DNA of 64,000 bases from Silvibacterium bohemicum (GTDB lineage Bacteria; Acidobacteriota; Terriglobia; Terriglobales; Acidobacteriaceae), in NCBI RefSeq assembly GCF_001006305.1, contig NZ_LBHJ01000020.1:1-64000 (forward strand), read 5' to 3'. Position numbers and translations under genes: made by a program. The notes under the pieces are model-generated. The model saw only the letters and a program-made list of their open reading frames with translations. It did no database searches and was not told the origin of the DNA. Shown piece after piece: positions 37,630 to 45,486 of this stretch (the stretch's first letter is position 1; each line of letters starts with the position of its first letter).

Positions 37630-38602
37630 GTTTGCTCACGTGAACAGATAGAGGAGCGCCTGGCTCTGATTCGGTCGCGGTAGGTCTCAACAGTGAAGAA
37701 TAGAGATCGGGCAGGACGCTTGTAGCTTGCTGAATGTCTTTTCCATGGCGACCGTCGAACCGTTCGGTCTCCGGCCAAGGGAGCACATTGAGGCGAAACT
37801 CCCTCGCCACATCCTCTATGATGTCCGGAGTTACAATCCGAATTTGTCTTGCGTAAGCGCTAATAAGCGCGTTTTCACAAATGGTGTTGATCAGGCGGGG
37901 AAAACCTCTTGAGTGAAAATGGATATCCGATATAGCTTGCGGAGAAAACAAGGTGTTTGCTCGAGAATTCAAACCCGCGATTTGAAGACGCCGCTCGATA
38001 TATCCTTCGGTCTCATCTTCATCCAGCGGCCCCAGCCTTGCGCGAAGCGCGATTCTCTGCTTCAGCTGCCTCAGACCAATCGAGTCCAATTTCTCATCAA
38101 GTTCTGGCTGGCCGACTAAAACGACCTGGAGCAGCTTGTCTTCGGTCGTCTCGAGATTTGTCAGAAGGCGGATCTCTTCAAGAAGGTCCGCGGACAAGTG
38201 ATGCGCTTCGTCTACAACCAGCACTGTGGTCAAATTCTTCGACCCTTGCGAGATTACGAACTGCCCCAAATCAAGCAAAAGCTCGCCTTTGTTTTTACCG
38301 GACACGGGTCGACCAAAATCGGAGAGTACATATTGCAGAAATTCGGTCGGAGACAGCAGGCTGTTGAACACATAGGCATAGGTGACATCTTTGCTTTGCT
38401 TCAACAGGCGAAGCAGGCATCGAAGCATCAGGGTCTTTCCTGTGCCTACCTCGCCGGTCACTACGACAAATCCCTTATGCCGCCGAACACCATAGTAAAG
38501 TGCAGCGAGGGCCTCGTTGTGGCGCTGGGTCGAGAAGAGAAACTCGGGATCCGGCGTGAGCTCGAATGGGTTACGCGCGAGATTGAAGAAAGCCTTATAC
38601 AT
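37613..38602 (-). CDS. ExeA-like AAA ATPase of EPS loci (XrtA-associated type)
   Basis: 329 residues. Starts MYKAFFNLARNPFELTPDP, a signature of ExeA/GspA-like and PEP-CTERM/EPS-associated ATPases. Walker A GEVGTGKT (~50-57), Walker B VLVVDEAH and a sensor region (LVGQPEL) are intact. Homologues are encoded next to Wzz and BY-kinase genes in EPS loci; the precise task is not established. No exosortase or PEP-CTERM protein was found here. Confidence 0.86.
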   Translation of the reverse strand: MYKAFFNLARNPFELTPDPEFLFSTQRHNEALAALYYGVRRHKGFVVVTGEVGTGKTLMLRCLLRLLKQSKDVTYAYVFNSLLSPTEFLQYVLSDFGRPVSGKNKGELLLDLGQFVISQGSKNLTTVLVVDEAHHLSADLLEEIRLLTNLETTEDKLLQVVLVGQPELDEKLDSIGLRQLKQRIALRARLGPLDEDETEGYIERRLQIAGLNSRANTLFSPQAISDIHFHSRGFPRLINTICENALISAYARQIRIVTPDIIEDVAREFRLNVLPWPETERFDGRHGKDIQQATSVLPDLYSSLLRPTATESEPGAPLSVHVSKHEPSF

Positions 38603-38613
38603 TAGAAAAGGAT

Positions 38614-40224
38614 TTAACTATATCGATAGCTGAGGGCCGAACCCGCCAGGATGATGGCAACCACGACTGCGCTCATCGCCCATCCGAGCAATATTCTCTT
38701 CTTGCTCTTTCGTTCATCCGAAGAATCCACAATCTCGGGAATCTCGGAGATGACTTTCATCGGTAACAGATCTTTGATTTCCTCTTCGCTGTGGATGCGA
38801 TCATCCATGAATTCCAATCCGCCAGCTATGACGACACCCAGCGCGAGCCCGACCCCCAGCCCGATTCCGCAAAACTTCAGCCGGTTGGGAAAGCTCGGCT
38901 TCAATGGCAGACTCGGTGGGTCCAGCATGCGAAAACGCTCACCCTTCTGCATTTGCTCCATGCTGGTTGCCATCTTTGACTCGTTTTCTTTCCTAAGCAG
39001 ATCGTCATAATTTGCCTTGGATTGATCGTAGCCTCGGGTCAAATCTGATAGTTGCTGCTCGCTTACCGGCTCCTCATTCAAACGTGCCTGATAGTCGCCT
39101 ATCTTTCCCTTCAACGCGACGACCGCTCGTTCATGGTTAGAGATTTCTGCCTGGTTAGCCTGCAGTTGGCCCCGCAGCTGTAACATTGCCGGATTTTGGA
39201 GGGAGTCCTCAGCTTCACGAGCGTCGGCATCACTGTCAGGTAAGCTGGCGCTCTGCCTGTTTTTCAGCCCGGCGATGAGATCATCTCTCATCTTTTCTGT
39301 CTTGGCTATCTGAACTTTCAGGTTCCGGATATCCGGATATTGATCGGTGTAATGCGAGCTGAGATCTGCGAGTTGAGCCTTTAGTTTTTCGAGCTCGTGA
39401 TCGATCGCCGGCAGACCTGTCGGAGCACCGTCGGCCGTTCGGGACGAGCCTTGGAGAGTTCGGTATTGATTAATTAACGTCTGCAGGTAAACCCGCTGCT
39501 GCTGCGCCGTCGTGAGGGCATTGTCTTCGCTTTGCAACTGGGACTGCAGGCCGGCCAGAATCTGAAGATTGCTTGCCTGTTGAGTAGGCAGGTCGCCCAC
39601 GTGCCCACCTTTAAACTCGCGGATCTTCGCATCCTGTTCGGCTAGGCTCTGGCGTGCGCTCTCCAACTGTTCTGCGAGAAATCTGGTCGTGTCTTCGGAC
39701 TGCTGTTGACGTACCGCTAGATTCTCGCTAATAAACAGGTTGGTCAGTTCGCCAGTGACCTGTTGGGCGATGTTGGGATCGCGCGCTGAATAATATATGT
39801 TGAATGCGGTAATCGTGTTCTGAGGGTCACGCACGAGCTCGATCTCTATATCTTTGCGCATACGCCCGACTTTTTCGTCCGGCGTCAGAGGGGTGCGACC
39901 GCCGCTATAGAGGTTCAGGCGGTCGATGATGTTAAGGAGGCGCGTGCGGCTAAGAATCTGCTGACTGATGTTTTGCAGCCGGTCTTGCAGATCGTCGTTG
40001 ATATTAGAAATGACATAATCTTTCGGCATGGTGGGCTGTTCCACCAAAATCAGGGTGCTCGATTTATAACTTGACGGCAGGATCCAACTGACTCCCCAAA
40101 CCAGAGACCACCCAACCAGCAACGCCACAAGGAAATATGGGTGACGGCGGCGAACAACGTCCAGATACCGCTGTATATCGAATGGCTTTGAGCCCTGTTC
40201 CTCTAGGTCTTCTGGCATCGTCAT
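38614..40224 (-). CDS. Wzz/GumC-like polysaccharide co-polymerase
   Basis: 536 residues. A membrane helix near residues 32-52 is followed by a Wzz domain, long Gln-rich coiled coils (~150-400), the GNVR-like region with a Pro-rich FRMLDPPSLPLKPSFPNR, and a helix at ~450-470 plus a last hydrophobic C-terminus. It spans the periplasm and sets chain length with the BY-kinase. The ATG at 40224 overlaps the stop of the barrel gene (ATGA). Confidence 0.9.
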   Translation of the reverse strand: MTMPEDLEEQGSKPFDIQRYLDVVRRRHPYFLVALLVGWSLVWGVSWILPSSYKSSTLILVEQPTMPKDYVISNINDDLQDRLQNISQQILSRTRLLNIIDRLNLYSGGRTPLTPDEKVGRMRKDIEIELVRDPQNTITAFNIYYSARDPNIAQQVTGELTNLFISENLAVRQQQSEDTTRFLAEQLESARQSLAEQDAKIREFKGGHVGDLPTQQASNLQILAGLQSQLQSEDNALTTAQQQRVYLQTLINQYRTLQGSSRTADGAPTGLPAIDHELEKLKAQLADLSSHYTDQYPDIRNLKVQIAKTEKMRDDLIAGLKNRQSASLPDSDADAREAEDSLQNPAMLQLRGQLQANQAEISNHERAVVALKGKIGDYQARLNEEPVSEQQLSDLTRGYDQSKANYDDLLRKENESKMATSMEQMQKGERFRMLDPPSLPLKPSFPNRLKFCGIGLGVGLALGVVIAGGLEFMDDRIHSEEEIKDLLPMKVISEIPEIVDSSDERKSKKRILLGWAMSAVVVAIILAGSALSYRYS

Positions 40225-41561
40225 CTACCCAGCGGTCTTGAAAACTGATAAGAAATGGAGATAAATTCGCGGTTGGTGTCAGGAGCATTGGATATCACTT
40301 GAATACCGCTATAACTCTGGCGCAAGAATGTGTACCCGAGCCCGAAGACATAGTGTTCGCCTATTGGATGCTGAACCGATGCCGTTCCACCAATGTTATG
40401 TCCTCCTTCTTGGTTAGATACGAAATAGGATGGAGTCACGTTTTTATTCATTGCATAGCTTGACGCTAATCCGACACTCCACGCACGAGTCGCTTTCCAT
40501 CGCCCATATATACTGACGCCATTCGATTGCAGGGCTCCAGCCAGCCCTCCTCCCGCGGTGACAGTTCGTGAATATCCGAATCCTGCATCCATATGCTGCG
40601 CTTGCCATCCCATGTTTGCTGTTAGGGTCGGTGACCAAGATCCGTACGCCGGCAGAGGAGATTGCATGATTTCGAAATGCTGTGGGCCGCCCGATACGGA
40701 GATGGTCAGAGCAGGCTTCAAATAAATAGTGTCAAAGAAAGAAACTGTGTGCGTCTGGACCGTACTCTGTGCATTTACGGGGTAGGAAAGGATTTGTGCG
40801 TATTGATAAGTCGCGCCAACATAGTGAATCTTAGAGAGACGGTGATTGTAGAAAGCCGACCCTCCCTTTGAATGCGAGTCATACAGACCAGGAACTGCGG
40901 CCAGATCGGGATAATGCAAACTCGTGAATGTTCCGGAGGCGCCGATCATACCATTCATGCTGAATTGATAGGTTATCTGCACGTTTGCCAGATTTGTGAG
41001 CTGGTCAGCGTCTGTGGTGACAACGGCTATCGGCGGATACGGCGAAGAGCCTGCTATCTGCCTTCCCGATAATGAATCTGGCTGGTCGAGTATGGCCGAG
41101 CTCTTTTGAAATGCGTCTTTAAAGATTGCTGTTATATGTGGGCTCAGCCGGTAATTGTAATTCAACGCCGCATTTTGATCTGTTTGATTGAGTGAGCTTG
41201 TGTGTTGATAGACCGTGAAACCTGGGCTGTAATTCAACAGCAAGTGTTGTCTCGAAGTAGTCTGGTCGATTTCGATGGTTGGCCAAAATGAATAGATAGT
41301 GTCGGCGATTGGATTGGCGCTGCCCGACCCGAGTACGTTGTCGCTGTATGAGGTGCTTGCGGTCCATCCGGTACGCAGATAATTCGATCGTGTTCTAGAA
41401 CCCGCCTCCCCCGGATAAGCCCCGCTGCTTACTGAAGGGGGAGTCAGCATCTGGGATTGATCCACCTGACTGGGAGCATCCTCTGGCGGGGTTGCGCCTT
41501 CCTGTGACCACGCGGGTATTGCCGCGAGTAGTGCGAGATTTAAGCAAACTCGTGTAAGCAT
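40221..41561 (-). CDS. Outer-membrane beta-barrel protein of the EPS export complex
   Basis: 446 residues with a signal peptide (cleavage near AWSQ). After a Pro-rich stretch the rest shows alternating aromatic/hydrophobic beta-strands and ends in F/R-rich strands (YVFGLGYTFL, FISISYQFSRPL), consistent with an outer-membrane barrel. The family is widespread in acidobacterial and exosortase-type EPS loci, always near Wza and Wzz. It may form or stabilise the outer-membrane channel. Confidence 0.8.
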   Translation of the reverse strand: MLTRVCLNLALLAAIPAWSQEGATPPEDAPSQVDQSQMLTPPSVSSGAYPGEAGSRTRSNYLRTGWTASTSYSDNVLGSGSANPIADTIYSFWPTIEIDQTTSRQHLLLNYSPGFTVYQHTSSLNQTDQNAALNYNYRLSPHITAIFKDAFQKSSAILDQPDSLSGRQIAGSSPYPPIAVVTTDADQLTNLANVQITYQFSMNGMIGASGTFTSLHYPDLAAVPGLYDSHSKGGSAFYNHRLSKIHYVGATYQYAQILSYPVNAQSTVQTHTVSFFDTIYLKPALTISVSGGPQHFEIMQSPLPAYGSWSPTLTANMGWQAQHMDAGFGYSRTVTAGGGLAGALQSNGVSIYGRWKATRAWSVGLASSYAMNKNVTPSYFVSNQEGGHNIGGTASVQHPIGEHYVFGLGYTFLRQSYSGIQVISNAPDTNREFISISYQFSRPLGR

Positions 41562-41570
41562 AAACGACCA

Positions 41571-42233
41571 TCAGGGCACAATAACGGTATCGCGCGGCTC
41601 GAGCTTGATGTTCTGCTCAGTCTTTTTACCTTTGATTACGTCCTTGTAGTTAAAGGCGATACGGTTTTCCCCACCACCGCCAGGATTCGGGCGGAGAATG
41701 TAGATGGATTTCTGTTTGGCGAAGTCCTTAAATCCGCCGGCAGCCGCAATCGCATCCAAGACCGTCGTCTCACCTACAAGCGAGTAAGATCCCGGCTTTG
41801 CTACTTCGCCCAGGATGTTGAACTTCGCGCTGTTAATCTGCTGAACGATCACCGCGACTTCCGGTTCGGCAATGTAGTTCCGCAGCTTGCCGGCGATTTC
41901 CTGCTCGAGTTGCAGAGGAGTTCGGCCTGCCGCCTGCAGTTCTCCTACTAGAGGCAGCGAAATTCTTCCGTCAGGACGCACCGGTATCGACCGAGAGATG
42001 TCCGGCTCTTTCCACACATTGATTGCTAGAAGATCGTCATTGCCAATGACAAAGCTTCCATCGTGTGGCTTGACGCTCGACGGTACAAGAGTTTTATCGA
42101 GCGAAGCCGTCTCAACAGGAGGCGGAATTTTGTCGTGAGTCTGGGTCGGGGCCAACACTTGCGCTGACAAGGAAGTTGCAAGGACTATCACAACCAGCCC
42201 GAAGTGTATCCGTTGATCGGCTCCGTCTTTCAT
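41571..42233 (-). CDS. Wza-like polysaccharide export protein (Poly_export/SLBB)
   Basis: 220 residues from an ATG with a strong AGGAG site. A signal peptide (~1-24) lacks a lipobox Cys, unlike classical Wza lipoproteins. Residues ~60-140 are the Poly_export domain (YVIGNDDLL-like, VRPDGRISLPLVGEL), followed by one SLBB domain (VAKPGSYSLVGETTVLDAIAAAGG). It is shorter than Wza (~380), having no C-terminal barrel helix; the adjacent barrel protein could supply the outer-membrane pore. Confidence 0.9.
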   Translation of the reverse strand: MKDGADQRIHFGLVVIVLATSLSAQVLAPTQTHDKIPPPVETASLDKTLVPSSVKPHDGSFVIGNDDLLAINVWKEPDISRSIPVRPDGRISLPLVGELQAAGRTPLQLEQEIAGKLRNYIAEPEVAVIVQQINSAKFNILGEVAKPGSYSLVGETTVLDAIAAAGGFKDFAKQKSIYILRPNPGGGGENRIAFNYKDVIKGKKTEQNIKLEPRDTVIVP

Positions 42234-42278
42234 AACAACTCCTGTCGACGGCTTAAAAGGCTGCTCTCCTGATCCGGC

Positions 42279-43817
42279 TCAGTCTACCCGGCCGTCGCGG
42301 AAACCTGTCCTCTTGCCTCTGGACCCATTGGGACTCGGAAAAGAAGAGGAGTCCGTAGATTTCATCTGATACTGCTCGATCTTATAAAGCAAAGTCCGAT
42401 AGCTGACCTTGAGGAGCCGGGCGGCGGCTTTTCGATTCCATCCCGTTTTCTCTAACGCCTCGGCAATCACGTTCCTTTCGGCCTCCAACTTGACACTCTG
42501 CACCAAGGACTTGAGTGAGTCAGAACCGGTGGCGCCACCGCGAGACTGAATTAAGGAGGATGCCGGAGAATTCACACGTCGCGGCGAGGTTGAAACCGCA
42601 TCCTGCGTCGCCTCTTCTTGCCGGCTCGGTTCAAACGACAGTTCCTTGTCGCCAACCATGAGATAACGCTTCACGACACTTGCCAACTCTCGCAGATTCC
42701 CTGGCCAGGAATATGCCTGACAGGCCTCGGTAAAGGCCGGTGAAAAATCCCGAGGAGAGAGGCCGTAGTGTTTAGCAAATTGGTGCATGAAATGGCGCGA
42801 TAGAAGTGGCAATTCCTCTTTACGCTCGCGCAGCGAAGGAACGTGAATTGTATAAGCGCTCAGGCGATGGTAAAGATCCACGCGAAGCCTATTTTTAGAG
42901 ATTGCATGTTCCATATTTATGGTGCTTGTGGCGAGAACGCGAACATCTACTTCGACAGCGGCGGTTGTTCCCGGCCTGATGTAACGCTGGCTCTGCAGAA
43001 CCTGCAGAAGGCTTGCCTGTACGGACATCGGCATCTCAGTAATCTCATCAAGTAGAACTGTGCCCTTGACGCAACACTCCAGCTTGCCTAATTTCGTTCG
43101 CACCGGTGCGGCTGCGTCTTCTCTTTCGTACCCGAAGAGTTCTCTCTCCAGCAGATCCCCAGGTAGTGCAGCACAATTTACCTTCGCAAACTCGAACCCG
43201 GACCGAACGGATAATTTATGGAGTAAACGCGCGATTGTGTCTTTCCCGCTTCCACTCTCACCGAGAATCAATACGGGCACGTTGCTCTCCGCCAACAATG
43301 CCGCTTGAGCCCGGATTTTTCGCATGATGGGACTGATGCCGATGAAAAAGATGTCATCGCTGATCAGTTCGATGTCATCGCTGGCAATATCCGTCTCAAC
43401 AGCTTCACACCCCGTGGAAAGATAGTGGCGGATAGCAGTTTCAAGTTGGAGGCCATCGACGGGCGTGACGAGGTATTCCCGCGCACCCAGGCGAAGCGCT
43501 TCCTGTTCCTTTCCAACATCGTCAGGATGGCAGATTAAAATAATCGGCAATGCCGGGCGAAGGCGCCGAAGCCATCGCAAGATGTGCAGACCGTCCGCAT
43601 CGCCGCGTGGGAGGTCCAGTAAGAGCAGGTCTGGCGATGCGCCGGATTGCACGCGCTCCATTGCATCCCATGCGTTGGGGACACTTTCAAACTGCCAGTG
43701 GTTAGATTCCCCCATCAGCCACAGAGGGCGGAGAACGGCTGAATCGCGGCTGACAGCGAGCAATCTTGCCGTTTCGATTGTATTTCCTATCACGTATTGG
43801 CTCCCGATCAGGGCCAT
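42279..43817 (-). CDS. NtrC-like AAA+ regulator lacking the sigma54-contact loop
   Basis: About 512 residues from the ATG at 43817 (a TTG at 43829, two bases after the nusG-like stop, is possible). Residues ~20-135 are a receiver with Asp at ~68, but the N-terminal acidic pair and the conserved Lys are replaced. The AAA+ part has Walker A GESGSGKD (~186-193) and Walker B VLLDEI (~254-259). Where activators have GAFTGA, this protein has EREDAAAPV. A Fis-type helix-turn-helix (NRKAAARLLKVSYRTLLYKI) closes it. Without GAFTGA it is unlikely to work with sigma54 in the usual way; a TyrR-like mode is possible. Confidence 0.86.
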   Translation of the reverse strand: MALIGSQYVIGNTIETARLLAVSRDSAVLRPLWLMGESNHWQFESVPNAWDAMERVQSGASPDLLLLDLPRGDADGLHILRWLRRLRPALPIILICHPDDVGKEQEALRLGAREYLVTPVDGLQLETAIRHYLSTGCEAVETDIASDDIELISDDIFFIGISPIMRKIRAQAALLAESNVPVLILGESGSGKDTIARLLHKLSVRSGFEFAKVNCAALPGDLLERELFGYEREDAAAPVRTKLGKLECCVKGTVLLDEITEMPMSVQASLLQVLQSQRYIRPGTTAAVEVDVRVLATSTINMEHAISKNRLRVDLYHRLSAYTIHVPSLRERKEELPLLSRHFMHQFAKHYGLSPRDFSPAFTEACQAYSWPGNLRELASVVKRYLMVGDKELSFEPSRQEEATQDAVSTSPRRVNSPASSLIQSRGGATGSDSLKSLVQSVKLEAERNVIAEALEKTGWNRKAAARLLKVSYRTLLYKIEQYQMKSTDSSSFPSPNGSRGKRTGFRDGRVD

Positions 43818-43830
43818 AAGGCAAGACAAT

Positions 43831-44382
43831 CTACACTGGTTCCACGTCGTATCCTTCGATACTGATGGCTAGAGATCTCTGCATTGCTTCAACTGAAATG
43901 ACTAGTTTACGTTCTGCCGAACAAGAAAGAAGTATTCCCTCGATCCCATCCAATGCTCCACCCCGAACTCGCACGCGCTGTCCAGCTTTGAGGAATGGGT
44001 GTGGGGAATAAGGGAGCTGCTCGTCGATCAGAGTGCGAATCGCATCGATCTCCTCGTTCGGAATCGGCGTGCCCAGCCCTTGTGCACCGACGAGCCCCAG
44101 CACGCTGTCGATCCGCAGCACACGCTGGCGATCCTCGTTGCTCGGCATCAACTTCACGAACAAGTAGCAGCTGAATAAAGGCAGATCTATGACTTTTTTC
44201 CGGTCTTTCCAGCGATGCACTTCGCTGACAGTCGGCAAGAAAGTTGTCACGCATCGTTCGCGAAGCCGGTGAGCCACAGCTTGTTCGTGCCGGGCACGGG
44301 TCTGCACTGCATACCAGCTCTCGAGATTCTCCCCGACTGGGGCCGCCGCGTTCGGAAACACTAATGGCTGACTGCTGGTCAT
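43831..44382 (-). CDS. Specialised NusG paralogue (RfaH/UpxY/LoaP type) heading the EPS operon
   Basis: 183 residues. WYAVQTRARHEQ (~23-34) opens the NGN domain, PLFSCYLFVK is the hydrophobic centre that binds RNA polymerase, and a KOW domain (GQRVRVRGGALDGIEGIL) follows. General NusG is encoded with ribosomal genes; one at the head of a polysaccharide locus belongs to the specialised class that suppresses termination over long operons. GGAGG/GGAG lie just before the ATG. Two stem-loops sit in the leader 60-115 bp upstream. Confidence 0.9.
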   Translation of the reverse strand: MTSSQPLVFPNAAAPVGENLESWYAVQTRARHEQAVAHRLRERCVTTFLPTVSEVHRWKDRKKVIDLPLFSCYLFVKLMPSNEDRQRVLRIDSVLGLVGAQGLGTPIPNEEIDAIRTLIDEQLPYSPHPFLKAGQRVRVRGGALDGIEGILLSCSAERKLVISVEAMQRSLAISIEGYDVEPV

Positions 44383-44439
44383 AGCTCCGCCCTCCAGGCA
44401 TTTTGAAGTTGCCCTAGGATTACAAGTTGTTGTCGGGAG

Positions 44440-44456
44440 GTCTCCGGTGGGGAGAC
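44440..44456 (-). promoter_or_regulatory. Leader stem-loop 1 upstream of nusG-like gene
   Basis: Perfect 6-bp arms GTCTCC/GGAGAC around a 5-nt loop, 58 bp before the nusG-like ATG. No T-run follows on the EPS strand, so it is not a classical terminator. Confidence 0.6.
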
Positions 44457-44471
44457 TTGGGCTTAGGCTTT

Positions 44472-44495
44472 CTAAAGATCGGGGGTGATCTTTAG
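44472..44495 (-). promoter_or_regulatory. Leader stem-loop 2, 9-bp perfect arms
   Basis: CTAAAGATC and GATCTTTAG flank a 6-nt G/C-rich loop (ACCCCC on the EPS strand). It lies 15 bp upstream of stem-loop 1. A tandem pair of hairpins ahead of a NusG-paralogue gene recalls RNA elements used by LoaP-type antiterminators; this link is inference. Confidence 0.65.
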
Positions 44496-44831
44496 TAGGT
44501 CAGATAAAATCGTGCAACTCTGTTCACCCGTTAATCATCAGAGTAGTTTGAGTGGTCTGGTTCATTTCAATGGTTGGGCCAGGTACGAGAAATTTTCTTC
44601 ACTGCGCTATGGCGTTTACAGCTTCGCCCTATGAGTCACATCTCTGTGTGACCCTTGGGATAACGATCATCGGTTTCCAGTCGTGCCCGGTTGCACTCTC
44701 AAGTAGCCATGCCGCCGGAAGGGCTGTGCGCGATTCACTTTCCCAAAGTGGAACTGACATTACAACCGGATGCAGGTGGCTGCAAGAGGTAAAGCATCTC
44801 AGCGAATCAGTTCTCCATCCTGAATAGGTAC

Positions 44832-44856
44832 GATAGTCCCTTGCAGGGGGACTATC
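44832..44856. promoter_or_regulatory. Inverted repeat, 9-bp perfect arms
   Basis: GATAGTCCC and GGGACTATC separated by 7 bp. Either a DNA-binding palindrome or an RNA hairpin with a stable G/C-rich stem. Confidence 0.6.
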
Positions 44857-44953
44857 CGCTTAGAGAAGGTATTCTCGTAGTGCGCATAGTTGAAAAGCCT
44901 AGTTGCGTCTGAAGTCGGCCCGCACTGAGCCGCCGGATAATCTCTTGGCGAGA

Positions 44954-44971
44954 GCTGGCTTCATCGCCAGC
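44954..44971. promoter_or_regulatory. Inverted repeat, 6-bp arms
   Basis: GCTGGC and GCCAGC separated by 6 bp. Weak alone; noted because it lies in a cluster of palindromes. Confidence 0.35.
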
Positions 44972-45023
44972 AACGGGTCAGCACAATGGAACTAGATCGT
45001 TTATTTGCCGCAGGATACCCGCA

Positions 45024-45080
45024 CTGATTCCAACAAAATCTATTCATACTCTTTAGTCGCCACAGGTTACTTGGAATCAG
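45024..45080. promoter_or_regulatory. Spaced inverted repeat, 10-bp perfect arms
   Basis: CTGATTCCAA (45024-45033) and TTGGAATCAG (45071-45080) are exact reverse complements 37 bp apart. Spacing near 47 bp start-to-start suits two operator half-sites or a looped RNA. Confidence 0.6.
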
Positions 45081-45183
45081 CGCCAAGAACTTTCGTTGAC
45101 ATGACCGGCGATACTACCTACAATTCTCGCGATCTTTCAGTCGTAGTGCCCGCGACCTCTTAGCATGGCGTTGCGAATCACTT

Positions 45184-45205
45184 AATCTTATTGCCCGATA
45201 AGATT
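45184..45205. promoter_or_regulatory. Inverted repeat, 8-bp perfect arms
   Basis: AATCTTAT and ATAAGATT around TGCCCG. AT-rich arms make a DNA operator more likely than an RNA hairpin. Confidence 0.5.
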
Positions 45206-45212
45206 CATCGAT

Positions 45213-45229
45213 TGATAACGTTGTTATCA
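45213..45229. promoter_or_regulatory. Palindromic operator-like site, 7-bp arms
   Basis: TGATAAC-GTT-GTTATCA, a 17-bp near-perfect palindrome 7 bp from the previous repeat. The size fits a dimeric helix-turn-helix repressor or activator. Confidence 0.55.
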
Positions 45230-45486
45230 GAGCGAGAAGAGTCGCAACTAGCCTGCGCAATCCCCGATTAATTTTGCGCGTATACAAATATTTATCTTGC
45301 AGCGCAAGACGTCTGCCGGATACGACTGCGGGGTCAGCGGCGCCGATGATGAATACATATTTCCCGTCGCGGTCCTCACGCAACTTCACAAACGGGGCAT
45401 CGTCCCCCCAAGATATTTCCGGGGCTATGCTCACTATTAATGAAGGACACACGGGGGAGCAACATGCTCCGATTGGAGTTGGGCCA

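Larger units (their letters stand above)
44383..45486. promoter_or_regulatory. 1.1-kb non-coding region between EPS operon and divergent regulator
   Basis: No credible protein gene; short open frames on both strands lack ribosome sites or family likeness. It must contain the EPS promoter (reading left) and the regulator promoter (reading right). At least seven inverted repeats lie here, six of them listed separately. No sigma54 -24/-12 element was found by eye. A small RNA gene cannot be excluded. Confidence 0.7.

Noticed and set aside
44472-44495. Reading the 9-bp hairpin as an intrinsic terminator
   Set aside because: No T-run follows on either strand within a few bases, so a regulatory hairpin fits better.
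44552-44827. 91-codon plus-strand open frame in the EPS intergenic region
   Set aside because: No ribosome site, no family likeness, Cys/Ser-rich random composition, and no sign of coding bias.
44383-45486. Sigma54 -24/-12 promoter
   Set aside because: No GG-N10-GC element with good TGGCAC/TTGC context was found on either strand by eye.
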